Source of the DNA: Acidimicrobiaceae bacterium
Lineage (GTDB): Bacteria; Actinomycetota; Acidimicrobiia; Acidimicrobiales; Aldehydirespiratoraceae
DNA: 37,995 nt
Direction of reading: 5' to 3'
Assembly: GCA_028820455.1 (NCBI GenBank)
Contig: JAPPJC010000017.1
Span: forward strand, 25,784 to 63,778
A model generated the notes under the pieces. The model did no database searches, was not told the DNA's origin, and saw only the letters and a program-made list of their open reading frames with translations. The number at the start of each line of letters is the position of its first letter. The first letter of the stretch is position 1. Positions 37,506 to 37,995 of the stretch are shown one piece after another. Position numbers and translations under genes: made by a program.

Positions 37506-37995
37506 ATGAAGTCACGAGTGGAATCACTGTCTCCGCGGATCATCACACTTTCCATTGGAAGCATACTAGTGGCAGTTGTTTGGACCATTGTCGCAACCAG
37601 CTGTAACGGTGACGAAACAAACCCGCCACCTAACTCGCCGACTAGCAGTGTTGCAACAACCACAAGCACCAACGGTAATAAAACGCCGAATCCAAGTGAT
37701 CCTAATCCAGGAATAGCAGATGAAGATTTTGAGGTTATTCGCATTGAAACAATATCAGCAGGTGAAAAACACACTTGCGCAATACGCACAGACGATAAAA
37801 TCATTTGTTGGGGCAGCAATTCCAATAGTCAAGTCGACGCGCCTACCGGAAGATTTACCGCAATATCAGCCGGAGGCCAACACACCTGCGCAATACGCAC
37901 AGACGAAACAATCGAATGCTGGGGCAACAACGCCGATAGACAAGTCGACGCGCCTACCGGAAGATTTACCGCAATATCAGCCGGAGGCCAACACA
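37506..37995 (+). CDS. RCC1-repeat protein with signal/lipoprotein-like N-terminus, truncated by window edge
   Basis: Open frame to the edge: MKSRVESLSPRIITLSIGSILVAVVWTIVATSCNGDE...; 37-aa units (ISAGGQHTCAIRTDETIECWGNNADRQVDAPTGRFTA); not in the ORF track because it lacks a stop. Confidence 0.88.
   Translation, partial: MKSRVESLSPRIITLSIGSILVAVVWTIVATSCNGDETNPPPNSPTSSVATTTSTNGNKTPNPSDPNPGIADEDFEVIRIETISAGEKHTCAIRTDDKIICWGSNSNSQVDAPTGRFTAISAGGQHTCAIRTDETIECWGNNADRQVDAPTGRFTAISAGGQH
37752..37995 (+). repeat. 111-bp coding tandem repeat (RCC1 units starting at 37752, 37863 and 37974)
   Basis: Perfect 55-bp identity between 37830-37884 and 37941-37995; offset 111 bp. Confidence 0.92.

Noticed and set aside
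37478-37825. 115-aa minus-strand ORF
   Set aside because: Antisense to the RCC1-repeat gene, whose plus-strand frame has clear repeat motifs.

Overview
This 38-kb window looks like chromosomal DNA from a moderate-GC actinobacterium. The support is a mycothione reductase, an F420-type LLM oxidoreductase, and a gcvH-MerR(FtsR-like)-DUF151-MerR block. An Acidimicrobiia-like origin is a guess. Most genes are core metabolism: MetX, MurF, Ddl, a mitochondrial-type aconitase, an acyl-CoA carboxyltransferase, PgsA, GcvH/GcvT/GcvP, AroC, Mtr, HU, FabZ, FabF and ACP. There are three tRNA genes: Cys, Gly and Val. I see no CRISPR array, transposase, prophage or known defence system. The most unusual signals are: (1) repeated short copy-spacer-copy direct duplications (about 20-37 bp, 45-73 bp apart), several spanning gene 3' ends and stop codons, plus many 13-21 bp tandem duplications; (2) polar low-complexity insertions in several housekeeping proteins; (3) a probable lipid-metabolism block with a fatty-acyl reductase/HAD fusion, a divergent LarA/DUF2088 protein and a PlsC-like acyltransferase; (4) a truncated RCC1-repeat lipoprotein-like gene at the right edge, missing from the ORF track, with a 111-bp periodic DNA repeat. 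The left edge is a poly-C tract that looks like an assembly artefact. All calls come from reading the sequence and recalling family motifs; no searches were run.
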